From Spiroplasma kunkelii CR2-3x (GTDB lineage: Bacteria > Bacillota_I > Bacilli_A > Mycoplasmatales > Mycoplasmataceae): 64,000 nt of DNA. Of the stretch, positions 11,256-21,511 are shown piece by piece. The stretch covers positions 1,399,927 through 1,463,926 of the forward strand of contig NZ_CP010899.1 in the NCBI RefSeq assembly GCF_001274875.1, written 5' to 3'. The stretch's first letter is position 1; the number at the start of each line of letters is the position of its first letter. The position numbers were made by a program, and so were the translations under genes. The notes under the pieces are model-generated. The model was not told where the DNA came from. It saw only the letters and a program-made list of their open reading frames with translations, and did no database searches.

Positions 11256-11612
11256 GTGTCTTTAAAAGAACTCTGTTGAAAAGAGTTAAAAATTAAATTA
11301 GCAAATAAAGCAATATCGATTAATAAATGTCAGTGTTATATCAATGAGTACTTTACAAAATTAACCAAAAACAAAAAAGGTGGCTGATATTATAAAAAGT
11401 ATGCTCGGCATTGCTTAGCAAGATTAGAATTTATTAATAAACAAAAAATAAGTTATAATCTTTGATTTTTGACTTTACAATGCCAAAATAACCATCAAGT
11501 TGTTAAAAAATTAATTTTTAAAAAAAATAAATGATGAATTATTAATATCAAAAATTAGAAAGGAAAAATTATATGGTTGAAAATAATATCAAAAATACAA
11601 TTAGCAATTTAA
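11256..11612 (+). CDS. Small basic Cys-containing protein of the ICE
   Basis: A GTG start with a perfect AAGGAGG 8 nt upstream. The first 90 residues are basic with a CQC and scattered Cys, Trp and Tyr (for example KGGWYYKKYARHCL). The frame runs to 11612. Deleting one A from the run of seven at 11520-11526 would instead end it naturally at 11555, so the last 28 residues may be an artefact. The beginning of the same gene recurs at 49975, where it is truncated. Function unknown. Confidence 0.5.
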
Positions 11613-11725
11613 TTAACGAAATTAAAACAACAACAGAAAATAATTTAAGTAATTTAGAACAAATTATGGAAGCTTTAATTGACAAAGTTAATAATATTGA
11701 AAATATTTTAAATCAAATACGATAA
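11576..11725 (+). CDS. Possible 49-aa coiled-coil protein
   Basis: A short frame beginning with TTG (an ATG four bases upstream is out of frame because of one extra A). It codes for an Asn/Ile/Leu/Glu heptad-like helix and ends just before a hairpin terminator. An AGAAAGGA lies upstream. It overlaps the end of the preceding frame. It is real only if a one-base indel or an unusual start is accepted. Confidence 0.35.
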   Translation, partial: VENNIKNTISNLINEIKTTTENNLSNLEQIMEALIDKVNNIENILNQIR

Positions 11726-11732
11726 AAAAAAT

Positions 11733-11770
11733 AAACCAACTATTTATTAAAATTAGTTGGTTTATTATTT
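11733..11770 (+). terminator. Probable intrinsic terminator
   Basis: AAACCAACTA pairs perfectly with TAGTTGGTTT and is followed by a T-rich tail. It closes the first small-gene unit of the ICE. Confidence 0.7.
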
Positions 11771-11805
11771 CTGATAAATAAAAAAAAGAAAGGAGATGAA
11801 AAAAT

Positions 11806-11922
11806 ATGTCTAAAAATACTATTATTAAATGTAGTAAATGTGGAATATTAAAAAAGTATCATAAAGTTAATCATCGTGATGGAAATAAATGAATTGAAGA
11901 TTTTTATTATACTGATTATTAA
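11806..11922 (+). CDS. 38-aa zinc-ribbon-like micro-protein
   Basis: A strong AAAGGAGATG site leads to an ATG. The protein has one CSKCG knuckle followed by basic and aromatic residues; a second metal knuckle is absent. Small proteins with a single CxxC pair recur in the other small-gene modules here (15235, 51992), which supports coding. Function unknown. Confidence 0.55.
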
Positions 11923-11981
11923 AACTTTTATTTTTTTAAAAAAACCATAAAAAATTAGAATTATTGAGGAAGATAAATAAT

Positions 11982-12197
11982 ATGAAAACAATACAAGATA
12001 TGATTGCGGACTTAACAGGTGTTACTGTTGAGCAAGAAGACATATATTTATATTTAGAAAATGAAAAATTAAATTTATATGATGCTAATTTACCTTTTGC
12101 TAATTTAGGGCATGCTGATTTAACGAATGCTTGTTTAGAAGGTGCTAAAATTACAAAAAAACAATTAGACCAATTAATTATTGAGGAGGATGAATAA
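11982..12197 (+). CDS. Short pentapeptide-repeat protein
   Basis: A 71-aa acidic protein. After an N-terminal MKTIQDMIADLTG-type helix come four or five A(N/D)LxX repeats (for example ANLPFANLGHADL) and a short Lys/Glu-rich tail. Pentapeptide repeats form a right-handed beta-helix, and acidic ones can mimic DNA. I chose the start with GAGGA just upstream rather than the in-frame ATG at 11964. It overlaps the next gene by one base (TAATG). A longer relative lies at 53015. Confidence 0.7.
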   Translation: MKTIQDMIADLTGVTVEQEDIYLYLENEKLNLYDANLPFANLGHADLTNACLEGAKITKKQLDQLIIEEDE

Positions 12198-12559
12198 TGA
12201 CAAAAACAGTTAAAGAAATAGAACAAATACAAGATATTATAGATTTTATTTGTTCTAAGCATCAAACAAATGTAGATGATAAATTAATTAAATTATATGA
12301 AATTAGAAATAAAATGTTATATTACGAAAAAGAACTTACTGAAAAAGATAAAGAAATTAAAAAATTAGAAGAACAGTGGGAAAGTATTGTATGTAATAAT
12401 TATAAATTACAACAACAACAATTATATAAAGAAGATTTTAAGAAAATGGCAAATACCAGTTTTAGTTCCAAAGGTCATACAAGTTTCACAACTTGAGAAT
12501 TAAAAGATAATTCATTATATGACAAATTACCTAATAAGGAGGATAAAACATGTATTTAG
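12197..12559 (+). CDS. Coiled-coil protein of the ICE small-gene cluster
   Basis: A 120-aa protein whose start overlaps the previous stop, implying coupled translation. Residues 45-80 form a Glu/Lys-rich coiled coil ending in poly-Gln. The C-terminus carries a KDNSLYDKL segment that is repeated in the decayed homologue at 50355-50564. One TGA is Trp. Its last bases overlap the ribosome site and start of the following gene. Confidence 0.65.
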
Positions 12560-12888
12560 TTATAAAAGATTCAGATAATATAAAAGATCATTATAAAATA
12601 ACGGATTTAATTTCAAAAAATATCGATCATGAAGAAAAAGAAAACTTTTGATATAAATTTGGTTTAGAACAATATTGAACAGGGTACTGCTGATCAAGTG
12701 GAATGATAGATAATATAAAAGATATTGATAAATATTTAGCCAAAAAATTTAAAGAATTTCAAGAAAAACCATGAAATGAAATTATAGAAAATTATGTTGA
12801 AGATAAATTTGGTTATACAGTGGCAAAAAATTTATCTGATATTAATTGAGAAAAAAAGTCAGACAAAAATATAGAACCAGTTCGTTAA
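12550..12888 (+). CDS. Small acidic soluble protein
   Basis: A 112-aa protein with a very good AAGGAGG site. It contains five TGA-coded Trp and a central WxxGYCWSSG-type core. There are no membrane segments and no recognised family; the protein is acidic. The copy at 50692-51030 is about 85-90 percent identical but has a GAA to TAA change. That conservation of amino acids shows the frame is genuine. Confidence 0.7.
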
Positions 12889-12978
12889 TAATTGGTTTTT
12901 CGTTTTATTTATTTTTAACCTACTACTGAATATTAATTTTAGGAAAAATAAAATTAAAAGCAAAAAAAAAAAAGCGAG

Positions 12979-13134
12979 GTGATTATCATAAAAAAAGATT
13001 ATTCAAAACCAAAAGCAAGATTTAATGGGAATATAATTATTGACTGTATTAGATGTTAACAAGAATTCACCATTTCAAATTTAGAATGATTAACGCTTAA
13101 TAAATTTTATAAATGTCAAAAATGTAAAAAATAA
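12979..13134 (+). pseudogene. Interrupted zinc-ribbon micro-protein
   Basis: A frame with two CxxC knuckles (CIRC and CQKC) 23 residues apart, as in a zinc ribbon, but with a TAA directly after the first knuckle. The GAGGTGAT ribosome site overlaps the GTG, so translation might begin at the ATC/ATA codons that follow. The second copy at 51122-51283 lacks that stop but has lost most cysteines. Confidence 0.45.
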
Positions 13135-13149
13135 AGGGGGTAGTTAAAT

Positions 13150-13617
13150 GTGATAAAAAAAATTTATTTAAACCAAAATTTAATTTCACAAGAAATAAAT
13201 AATAAAACGCATATTTTAATAAACAAACAAAAAGATTGCGTTGTTTGAGATAAAAATGGTTTAGGTTTATCAAGTTATAAAAATTATTTTAGTTTAGAAA
13301 TTGATGAAAATGAAAATTATGTAGTTCGTAGTATCAATAATAAAAATGGTAATATTTTGGGAAAAAATTTAATTTTATCTTTTGCTAAATTAAAACAAGA
13401 AAACAAAAAACAGTTTAATTCGCAAAACAAAAATGATGATAATAATGATTTACTAAATAAATATAATAGTAATTATGAAAATACTAAAATTCATCAAAGA
13501 AAATTAACATTAGAAGAATTAAAACAATTACTAAAAGATTTAGAAAATATTGAAAATAATAATTATTGAGATAATGGTTTTTATTTAGGATACAACAAAT
13601 ATGAAAAAATTACTTAG
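13150..13617 (+). CDS. Soluble protein, Asn-rich C-terminus
   Basis: A 155-aa frame from GTG with AAAGGGGG just upstream; the ATG two bases earlier gives only two codons. The N-terminal 80 residues look like a small beta-rich domain (KDCVVWDKNGLGLSSY), and the rest is charged and Asn-rich. The decayed copy at 51298 confirms the frame. The end overlaps the start of the next lipoprotein gene by 17 bases. Confidence 0.65.
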
Positions 13618-14131
13618 TTTATTAGCGATATTTTCATTATCGTTTACAAACACAGTGAATTTGATTAGTTGTGATAATATTGCAAATAACAAACCAAAAT
13701 TGCCACCATCAAAAACAAAATTACCAATAGTAAAAGATGTTTTTTACTATGAAAAATTAAAACAAGAAATTACAGCAGAAATTAAAGAATATGATGAAGT
13801 AATTAAAGAAATTGAAAATAGTAAAAATGATTATGAAAATGAAGAAGAATATCAAACAGAACTAAAACAAACACAAGCAGAAAAATTTATCAAAATATCA
13901 GAACTAAATAATTGTGAATATCAAATTTTACTATGTCAAAAAGAAAATAAGTTTACAGAAAAAAAACAACAAGCAATTAAGTTGTTAGAAAAACAAATAA
14001 ATAACTTAAATAGTGCTTTAAATTTACTAAGTGAAATTAAAAATAGTGATTTTAATCAGAAAGATTTAGAAAAAAATAAAACAAAGATTAAAAATACAAA
14101 AATTATTTTGGATGAAGTTAAAAGAAATTAA
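13601..14131 (+). CDS. ICE surface lipoprotein, coiled coil
   Basis: A 176-aa protein with a lipoprotein signal peptide (LLSLLAIFSLSFTNTVNLISC), cleaved before Cys24 and lipid-anchored on the outside of the cell. The mature part is Lys/Glu/Gln-rich coiled coil without known domains. The signal sequence is nearly the same as that of the metallopeptidase lipoprotein at 21512. Exposure on the membrane suggests a role in mating contact or surface exclusion, but that is a guess. Confidence 0.75.
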   Translation: MKKLLSLLAIFSLSFTNTVNLISCDNIANNKPKLPPSKTKLPIVKDVFYYEKLKQEITAEIKEYDEVIKEIENSKNDYENEEEYQTELKQTQAEKFIKISELNNCEYQILLCQKENKFTEKKQQAIKLLEKQINNLNSALNLLSEIKNSDFNQKDLEKNKTKIKNTKIILDEVKRN

Positions 14132-14148
14132 GAAGGTAATGATTTAAT

Positions 14149-14397
14149 GTGAAAAAATTTTTTAAAGAAATTAATTTATTAAAATTAATTATTAGTTTTT
14201 TAATAATTATAACATGTTGTTTAATGACTACATTTTTAATTTTATGTAGGGAATGAATAAATGATAGTAAATGTTTTTGGGTTTATATTGTTGTTTTTGC
14301 AATTAACATTATCATTAGTAGTTTGTTTATAATTACGGTTTTTGGTGAAATTTTAGAATTTATTAAAATAAAAAAGAAAAAATGAGCAAATAAATAA
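14149..14397 (+). CDS. Small two-TM membrane protein, copy 1
   Basis: An 82-aa protein read from GTG (the ATG one base earlier is quickly stopped). Two helices at about 12-32 and 46-70 have a short loop and a Lys-rich cytosolic tail. The first 13 residues and the helix-1/loop region are nearly identical to the protein at 14925, so these are duplicates. Confidence 0.65.
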
Positions 14398-14419
14398 AAA
14401 TTAAAATGATATAAATAAG

Positions 14420-14842
14420 CTAAATAACTATTTTATTTTCTAAATAAATAATAATAATTTTATTTATTTTTTTATATAAAGAGTGATTTTTGTAATTAAT
14501 ATTATAATTTTTATATTTATTTATAATTTTATTTTTTAATTCGATATACATATCTAGATGTTTAATGGTTATTATTTGACCCTTAATCAAGATTCATATT
14601 TTATCAATAATTAATAAACCAAATCTACTTTTTATTATAAATCAACTGGCAACTGAAAATCAAGAAATCATAAGTGGAATAATATATTCAGACAAATTTT
14701 TAAAATTAAGAAAAGTAAATAATTTTAAAATAGAAAATAAACCAATTATTCCAATTAAACCAAATGATAACAAAAAAATTAATAAAAAAAATATAAAAAT
14801 TAAAAAAGCATATCAAAAATAATCTCATATTTTATTTTTCAT
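14420..14842 (-). CDS. Divergently oriented membrane protein inside the ICE
   Basis: A 140-aa protein, the only convincing minus-strand gene within the ICE. Its frame needs six TGA codons as Trp, which is why it is easily missed. Hydrophobic helices lie at about 9-40, 58-75 and 83-96, followed by a basic tail. A weak AAGG precedes the ATG. It lies between the two copies of the small membrane protein and is transcribed the other way, so it is probably a separate unit or insertion. Unknown family. Confidence 0.6.
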
Positions 14843-14924
14843 TTTTACTACCTTATATCAATTATTTTAAATAAAAAACTAATTAAATTATATATAAATT
14901 TTAAAAGAAAAGGATGAATTTAAT

Positions 14925-15182
14925 GTGAAAAAATTTTTTAAAGAAATTAATTTATTAAAATTAATGGGTATTGTTCTTGGGGTTATAGAGTTCGGTTTAA
15001 TGACAACATTTTTAATTTTATGTAGAGGATGAATAAATAATAGTGCAGTTCTTTATGTTTATTTTGTGATTTGTATTTTTAACATTGTAATTAGTGGCGG
15101 AATTATATATATGATTGGTTTGTTAATTTGAGAACTAATTGAAAATAAAAAAGAAAACAAAAATAATGTAAATAATAATTAA
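14925..15182 (+). CDS. Small two-TM membrane protein, copy 2
   Basis: An 85-aa paralogue of the protein at 14149. It has the same GTG start context and N-terminus, a conserved TTFLILCRGW segment between the helices, and a diverged second helix and tail. An AAAAGGATG ribosome site precedes it. A terminator follows directly. Confidence 0.65.
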
Positions 15183-15190
15183 AATAACAC

Positions 15191-15218
15191 AAAACAAGAT
15201 AATTAATATCTTGTTTTT
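15191..15218 (+). terminator. Intrinsic terminator
   Basis: AAAACAAGAT pairs with ATCTTGTTTT around a short A/T loop and is followed by a T tract, right after the stop at 15182. Confidence 0.85.
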
Positions 15219-15234
15219 AGAAAGAGGTGCAGCA

Positions 15235-15384
15235 ATGATTAATTGTCCGTTTTGTAAATATATTCATAATATTTATAATGAAAACAATATCCATATATTA
15301 TTTTTTTGTTCTTATAGATATCCCAATCCATGAATCATTTTAGATAAAAGAAAAATTAGAAGAATGATGGTTTATTATGCTTAA
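15235..15384 (+). CDS. 49-aa Cys-containing micro-protein before the methyltransferase
   Basis: A strong AAGAGGTG site precedes an ATG. The protein starts with CPFC and has one more Cys; the tail is basic. It overlaps the methyltransferase start by 8 nt and may serve to couple that gene's translation. Coding is likely but function is unknown. Confidence 0.5.
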
Positions 15385-16633
15385 AGTAATTGAATTATTT
15401 GCTGGGATTGGAAGTCAAAGAAAAGCATTAGAAAAGATTGAAATTAACCACAAAATAATTGCTTTTTGTGATAACGATAAATACGCAGAAAAATCATATC
15501 GAGCGATTTTTAATGATTATGAAACCCCTAATTTAGGTGATATTACTAAACTAGAAACTTTACCGTATGCTGATTTAATAACTTGATCATTTCCATGTCA
15601 AGATATTTCAAGTGCTAATAATAACGGTCAAGGATTAAAAGGTAAACGAAGTGGTTTAGCTTATAAAGTTGTTGATTTAATAAAAACAATGACAATAAAA
15701 CCCCAATATCTTTTAATGGAAAATGTACCAAATTTATTAAGTAAAAAGTTTTTTGTTGGATTTCAAAATCTACAAAATCAACTTAATAAATTAGGATATG
15801 ATAATAAATATTTTACAATGAATGCCAAGGATTATGGAATTCCCCAAAACAGAAAACGATTATTTATGATTTCAACATTAAAGCAAGATTTTAAATTTAA
15901 ATATCCACAACCTTGTAATTTAAAATTTTGAGTAAAAGATATTTTAGAAAACAATGTCAATGAAAAATATTTTATTCGGCAAGAATCAATGAAAAAAGCA
16001 GTTGAGAACAATAAACTTAAAATTATCCAACAATGTGCTTATACAATTACAACAAAACAAATGCGATGAGGAAACGCAGGAATTATTGCAATTCCAAATT
16101 ATATAAAAAAAATTAATGATTGAAAATTAATGATTAATCTGAGAAATTATAATCAAATTAATATTTTTAATGACATAACAAAAAATAATCTTATTCCAAC
16201 CATTACAACAGCACACGGAAGACCACCACAAATTGCATTGCCAATTAAGGATTATGGTAATTTTATTGTTTTACCACGAGCAAAAGATGGTTTGCTAATT
16301 AATGGATCATATAATCGGTTTTGAAAAACAGAAAATAATTATATAGGAACAATCGCAGCAAGTAATGTCAATAAAATTATGATTGATAATAAAAAACAAC
16401 AACAAGATAGTAGTAAAATACTATCTTTTTTAATTGATGAAAAAGAATATTTTTTACGAGTATTAACTCCACGAGAATGTTGATTATTAATGGGATTTAG
16501 TAATAAAGACTTTGATAAAGCAAGTAAAGTTGTTTCAGAAACCCAACTTTATAAGCAAGCTGGTAATAGCATTGTTATTGATGTGTTAGAAAAAATGTTT
16601 ATAGCAATGTTTCAAATAGAAAGAAAAAATTAA
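15377..16633 (+). CDS. DNA (cytosine-5-)-methyltransferase, orphan
   Basis: A 418-aa C5 cytosine methyltransferase. Motifs in order are I (ELFAGIGSQRKAL, residues 6-18), IV with the catalytic Cys (FPCQDIS, about 73-79), VI (MENV), VIII (QNRKRLF) and X (QAGNSI) near the C-terminus. The variable region between VIII and X is the target-recognition part. Six TGA codons are Trp. No restriction endonuclease gene is adjacent, so it probably protects the ICE from recipient restriction. The target sequence cannot be read from the protein. Confidence 0.92.
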
Positions 16634-16635
16634 AG

Positions 16636-16908
16636 ATGCAAAATAAAAGAAATGTTTGGTGAAAATGACTTTTATATCCTTTAACAATTATTACTGGAAT
16701 TTTGTTGCTAGTAATTTCCCCTATTTTATTTTTAATTACCCTTGGAATTGATTGTGATTTTATGCTTGGTGATTTATTATTGCATTTATTTTGTTTACCT
16801 TCCGAAAGGAAGGAAAAAAAATGACTAAGAAAAGCAATATTAAAAATTACTTTAATAATCATCAACAATACTATCAAAAAAAGAAAAATATTTTTTATTG
16901 ACAAATAA
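16636..16908 (+). CDS. Small membrane protein after the methyltransferase
   Basis: A 90-aa frame starting two bases after the methyltransferase stop. Residues 10-37 are a long hydrophobic segment and a shorter one follows near 44-58; the tail is basic. Its last third overlaps another short frame (16821) with a better ribosome site, so the true C-terminus may be near residue 62. Confidence 0.45.
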
Positions 16909-16940
16909 ACAAAATTAACAAAAACAAATTTTTAAAATAA
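16821..16940 (+). CDS. 39-aa basic Asn/Lys/Tyr-rich micro-protein
   Basis: A GAAAGGAAGG site lies 8 nt before the ATG, and the stop lies immediately before the ribosome site of the pilin-like gene, so spacing favours a real gene. It overlaps the preceding frame in another phase. No known family. Confidence 0.45.
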
Positions 16941-16957
16941 CAAAGGAGGGTGAAAAT

Positions 16958-17248
16958 ATGAAATCAAACAACACAGCAGATTTTAGCGGAATAATGGATG
17001 TTGTTATATTATGAAGTAATGTTGTTTTAGGAGTATTTATGGGTTTAGCAGTTATTTTTGCAATTTGAAAATTAATTATTATTTTAATTTCAATAATGCG
17101 AAATGCTGATAATCCTGAAGCGAGAGGAAATGATTTAAGTGCTTTAAAATGACCGATCATAGCAATTATTATAATTTTGGTTGTGATTGCTGTTATGAAT
17201 GTTATTTTACAAGTTATTAAAACATATAATCCTAGTATTGGAACATAG
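16958..17248 (+). CDS. Pilin-like conjugation protein (Mbov_0395-like)
   Basis: A 96-aa protein with two hydrophobic helices (about 15-48 and 63-88) and a short charged loop, the VirB2/TrbC topology. It has a strong AAAGGAGGG site. It stands directly before a large VirB6-like protein, the order seen in mycoplasma ICEs, where the family is named after Mbov_0395. It presumably contributes to the mating channel in the cell membrane. Assignment rests on topology and context, since I cannot align it. Confidence 0.7.
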
Positions 17249-17278
17249 TTGATAAAAAATGAAAGGAAGTGAAAAATT

Positions 17279-18901
17279 ATGATAGTTAATGCACTGTATA
17301 AACTAATATGATCAATTTTTGTAAAAGGGCCATTGCAATTAATCGCATCATTTAACACCGTCTTAAATTATTTAACAGGTGGTGTGGTTGGTGATTTAAT
17401 GTTTGGATCAAAACAAGAATTTAGTTTTCAAAATATCCCAATGGCATTCTGATATTTTGTCATTACGGCTTTGTGTTTATTTTCCTTAATATTTACAATT
17501 ACAATAATTAAAATTTTGTTTCAAGATGCCACCGAGACAAAAACAAAATTTATTGTTGCTTTACAAAATGGTAGTAAAGCGTTTGTTTTTATCTTTTTAA
17601 TTCCAATCTTTTTCTTTTTGGCTAATTTTGCAATCGCTAACATTGCCAAAATGATTACATCAGGATTTGGTGGTGAAAACGGAAATATTGCAAACTATCT
17701 ATACAATATCGGAAACGCAAATTGAGATGGTAGTGGTGATAATATACCAAGCAATTATTCCTATCCTGACAATATTGGTGATTTTAATATGATTGCCGAA
17801 GTTTTTGGAGTGTGATTTATGCTGTTTGCAATGTTTATGATTGGAATTGCTTTGGTACAAAAAATAATCGAATTGTTTTTCTTATTTATTATTTCGCCAT
17901 GAGTAATGATTATTATGACAGTTGATAATGGTAAAGGAGCATTTATTTGAAAAGATATGGTAATTGCAAAATTTCTAGCATCAACCGCTACTTTAACAGG
18001 ATATTTTATTTTTATGACGACAATTCAAACAATTTTAAGCACTAATTTAGCAGGATTAGGCATTGAGGGAATTGGAAAATCATTGTTTGTAATTCTAATG
18101 ATGTGTGGTGGTGGTTTAGCTGTAATGGCGTTTTCAGATGTTGTTGCCAATCTGATTGGCGAAGCAGCTGGTGTTCGGGAAGGTATGAGTTCAATGAAAT
18201 CAACTGTTGCTGGTGGAATGATGGCAATGGGTGCTGGAAAAATAGCAGGGAAAGCATTTGGATTTGCCAAAAGCAAAAGAGCCAAACAAGCATTAATGAA
18301 TGGCGGAGCAATGAACGAAAAAACAATGAACGCGATGGGTTCTGGTGGTGATTGAGGGGATAATGAAACAGCAAGCAGTCAATCTCGCCAAGAAAAACCC
18401 CTTGACTTTCGCCATTTCTGACACGCCACTGAGGGAATGAGTTCAAGAGCTGGGATTGTTGGTTTAGCAGGCTTTGGACTTGGGGTCACAACTCTTGCCA
18501 CAAGTAAACTAGTTGGTGCAGCTCGCGGAGGTGGAGCAAAAGGATTTTTCCGCCAAATTGGAAATGGGATTGCAACACCATTTAAAGCAATTGGTAAAAG
18601 ATTTAACCCACAATTGGCTAGCAAAGGAAATCAAGAAAACAAAAGAAATACAAAAGATTTAAGTGATTGAAAAACTAAGTCTTTAAACAAAAAACTAGGG
18701 AAAGTTGAAAGAAAATTTACTAGCAAAAATAGTTTTTCATATTTTAAACCAACAACCAAAAAGGAAATGAAGCACAACAAAAAAATTGGAAAACAAGGTA
18801 ATATAGTTGAAGTTATTGAAAAACACAATAATAAATCTGACGCTAGAAAAGAAAAATGAGATGAAAAAGCTGCTAAAAAAGCAGAAAAGAAAAAGGCATA
18901 A
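17279..18901 (+). CDS. VirB6/TrbL-like conjugation membrane protein (Mbov_0396-like)
   Basis: A 540-aa protein. The N-terminal 300 residues hold five to six membrane helices, including the 60-85, 100-125, 180-210, 230-255 and 265-290 regions. A Gly/Met/Ala-rich amphipathic stretch then leads into a long, basic, probably cytosolic tail with Gly repeats. This polytopic core plus glycine-rich tail is the pattern of VirB6/TrbL proteins, which form the inner channel of type IV secretion systems. Six TGA codons are Trp. The GAAAGGAAG ribosome site is 30 nt after the pilin-like gene. It is more GC-rich than its neighbours. Confidence 0.75.
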
Positions 18902-18913
18902 GTTAAAAAACAC

Positions 18914-18941
18914 ATGACAAAAACTAAAAATACGGTATAAT
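18914..18941 (+). promoter_or_regulatory. Sigma-70-type promoter
   Basis: ATGACA (18914-18919), a 16-nt spacer and a perfect TATAAT (18936-18941), followed by the AAAGGAG of the gene at 18967. It is the clearest promoter of the conjugation region. Confidence 0.7.
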
Positions 18942-18966
18942 GTAAGTAAAAAAGGAGTAATAAATT

Positions 18967-19620
18967 ATGGGATTATGACGATTATTAGGCGGCGAAGTCA
19001 ACTGAGAACGAGTTGCCAAAATGCAAAATAAAGAACATTTAAAAGAAATTCATAGTTCAATTATTGATGCACTCGGGGGGGGAACTAATAATATCCCTCT
19101 AAGCATTGATAGATTAAACGACGATGACAAAAATAATGTCATGTGAGTGCTAGAAAAGTTTGGTCGTAGTGTTCCAACAACTACTAAATATCCATGATTA
19201 AAACCAGTTGACGGTATTGGAAATTTACATTCCAGAAGATTTGAATATAATCAAATAAGATGAAATCAAGCATGAGAATGATACGACGAATATAAAAAAG
19301 GAACAATTCCATTTCTCGAATATCGCATTCAAATCCGCGAAAAAGAATTAGAAGAAATGGAAGAAAATTTAAAACATTTTAAAGCTAAAATTAATAAATT
19401 TGGTAAAAATCGTACTCAAATTAAACTAATTAAATCTTATGAAGAAAAAATTCCTTTAAGAAAGGCAGAAATTGCTAAATTAAAAAGTGAATTGGAATCA
19501 TTAAAAGCAAAAGAAATACAAACACAACCCGACTTATCACTTGAAAATGAAAATTTACGCTTAAAAAAAGAAATTCTAGAAATGGAACTAAAATTAAAAG
19601 AAGCAAATAAACAAAGATAA
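18967..19620 (+). CDS. Conserved ICE protein with coiled-coil C-terminus
   Basis: A 217-aa soluble protein with its own promoter. The N-terminal 120 residues are Trp-rich (ten TGA-coded) and globular. Residues 125-215 are a Lys/Glu coiled coil. No membrane segment or catalytic motif is visible. It lies just after the VirB6-like gene, where mycoplasma ICEs encode other conserved proteins of unknown function (such as the Mbov_0398 group). Whether it belongs to one of them needs an alignment. Confidence 0.65.
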
Positions 19621-19683
19621 AATGTATTTTTTATTTTTATGGTAAGATTATTTTAATTTAAAAAATAGATAGGAATGAGAAAT

Positions 19684-20592
19684 ATGGAAATAATATCATT
19701 AAAAAATATTACAAAGAAATATAACCCTAATAATATTGGTTGTTTTAATATTAATATAGCAGTTAAAAAAGGAGAAGTTTATGGATTTCTTGGTCCCAAT
19801 GGTGCTGGTAAAACAACTGTTATTCGTCAAATGGTGGGATTTATTAAATCGGATAATGGTACAGGTACTATTTTAGGTTATGATGTGTGAAAAGATACTA
19901 AAAATATTATGAAAGATTTAGGCTATTTATCTGGTGAAGTTAATTTACCAAAATATATGACAGGAATTAGTTATTTAAAAACAATTTCTGAAATTAGAGG
20001 GAATGTTGATTGGAAATATGTAGAAAAACTAATTGAATATTTTGATTTTGATTCTAAACAGAAAATTAAAAAAATGTCAAAAGGAATGAAACAAAAAGTA
20101 GCTATAATTAGTGCTTTTATGCATAAGCCAAAAGTATTAATTTTAGATGAACCAACTTCAGGATTAGACCCTTTAATGCAACAAAAATTTGATACATTAA
20201 TTAAAAATTTACAAAAAGAAGAGACAACCATTTTTATGAGTTCCCATATTTTTAGTGAAATTGATAATACTTGTGATAAAGTAGCAATTATTAAAAAAGG
20301 TAAAATTGTATCAGAAACTAATATTAAAGAACTTAAAAATAATGCTGATAAAATTTATGAATTAAAATTTATAACTATTAATGATTATGATAATTTTATA
20401 AATAAAAAATGAAAAATAATTGATACTAATAAAGTAACAAAAATAATAAAAGTTGAAATCAGTCAAAATAATATAAATAATTTTTTAAAAGAAATAACAG
20501 ATTATCAACTAGAATATTTTAAGGAATTACCATTTAATTTAGAACAACATTTTATTAAATTTTATGAAAAAGAGGTAAGTTTTAATGATTAA
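19684..20592 (+). CDS. ABC transporter ATP-binding protein (ABC-2 exporter)
   Basis: A 302-aa ATPase. Walker A is GPNGAGKTT (residues 37-45), the Q-loop region is YLSGEVNLP, the signature is the relaxed MSKGMKQK, Walker B is VLILDEPTSGLD, and the H-loop is SSH. The MSKGMKQK signature and the C-terminal extension are typical of exporters of the bacitracin/Na-export type. It overlaps the permease gene by 8 nt, so the two form one transporter. It is cargo between conjugation genes and may confer drug or peptide resistance; the substrate is unknown. Confidence 0.9.
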
Positions 20593-21421
20593 TTTAAAAT
20601 TTGTAAAATTACAGTTTAAAAATATAAAAATAATTTTAATTATATGATCTATTTTGTTTTTTTTATTAACAATTCTGCCAGGAACTGTAAAATATTTTAG
20701 TCCAGCTACTAATATTAAAACAGTTTCAGCTGCTGCTTTTGTTAGTTTTATTATGTATGGTTATGGTTGTGGTCTTATTATGATTTTTCCATATTCAATA
20801 ATTACAACTCATATTTTATTAACAAAAGAAATTAAAGAAGGTTATTTTGCTTGTTGATTAGTATTGCCTATGTCAAGAAAAACAGTTTTAAACTCAAAAA
20901 TTTTTACATTAATTTCGTCAATTATAATTTTAAATGTTGGTTCTTTATTTTTACAATTAATTTTATTTTCTCTGGTTTACAAAGATTTTAATCAACAAAA
21001 TCAAATAAATTTAGTTCTTACAAGTTTTTCATTTTTATTTTTATGGATATTATGATCTTTTATTGTTTGAGTTATTTCTTGTTATTTTGATAATTCTGCA
21101 CTATCTATTTCATTATTATCACTTATTTCAATATTGTTTTTATTATTTGGTATTTTATCTTTTATTGGAAAAACTTTAGGCACTTCAAACTCAGGTTTAG
21201 AAAAATTAAAATATTTTAAATTTTTAACAATTATTTCATTTTTTAATTCAGCATTAAATTTTGCTGATTTACCAAATAGTAGTTTAAATATTATTATTGC
21301 TAAACCATTACAACCTAAAAGTTTAGATTTTTGTTGACAATTACCAACTATGTTTGTTTTAGGAACTGGTTTATTTAGCTTAGGAAATTGAATTTTTATT
21401 AAAAAAAGTTTATCACTATAA
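20585..21421 (+). CDS. ABC-2 type permease
   Basis: A 278-aa protein with six predicted membrane helices (about 16-36, 55-80, 105-130, 145-165, 170-195 and 250-270). It is encoded in overlap with the ATPase gene, so it is the membrane half of the same exporter. It contains a conserved cytosolic EGYFACWLVLPMSRKT segment, the coupling region found in ABC-2 permeases. A terminator follows, so the pair forms a closed unit. Confidence 0.85.
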
Positions 21422-21450
21422 TTTATTTAAAAAATTAAAAACAAAATAAA

Positions 21451-21482
21451 AAATAGTAATTTTAGTTAATTACTATTTTTTT
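21451..21482 (+). terminator. Intrinsic terminator of the exporter operon
   Basis: AAATAGTAATT pairs with AATTACTATTT around a 6-nt loop and is followed by seven T. Confidence 0.88.
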
Positions 21483-21511
21483 GTTAAAATAGAAAGGAAA
21501 AATAAAAATGT

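Noticed and set aside
11936..12265. Minus-strand frame opposite the pentapeptide gene
   Set aside because: It overlaps two plus-strand genes linked by TAATG and conserved in a second copy; the reverse frame is a shadow.
14565..14822. Plus-strand frame beginning MVIIWPLIKIHIL
   Set aside because: It has no ribosome site, and the minus-strand frame at 14420-14842 on the same DNA is a better membrane protein with a proper start.
18025..18915. Several long minus-strand and alternate-frame open frames over the VirB6-like gene
   Set aside because: They lie over a plus-strand frame that is continuous from 17279 to 18901 with correct codon use and membrane pattern. They have no ribosome sites and arise from the GC-richer Gly/Ala codons.
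19684..21421. ABC exporter as part of the conjugation machinery
   Set aside because: It forms a closed two-gene unit with its own terminator and belongs to the ABC-2 exporter class, so I treat it as cargo.
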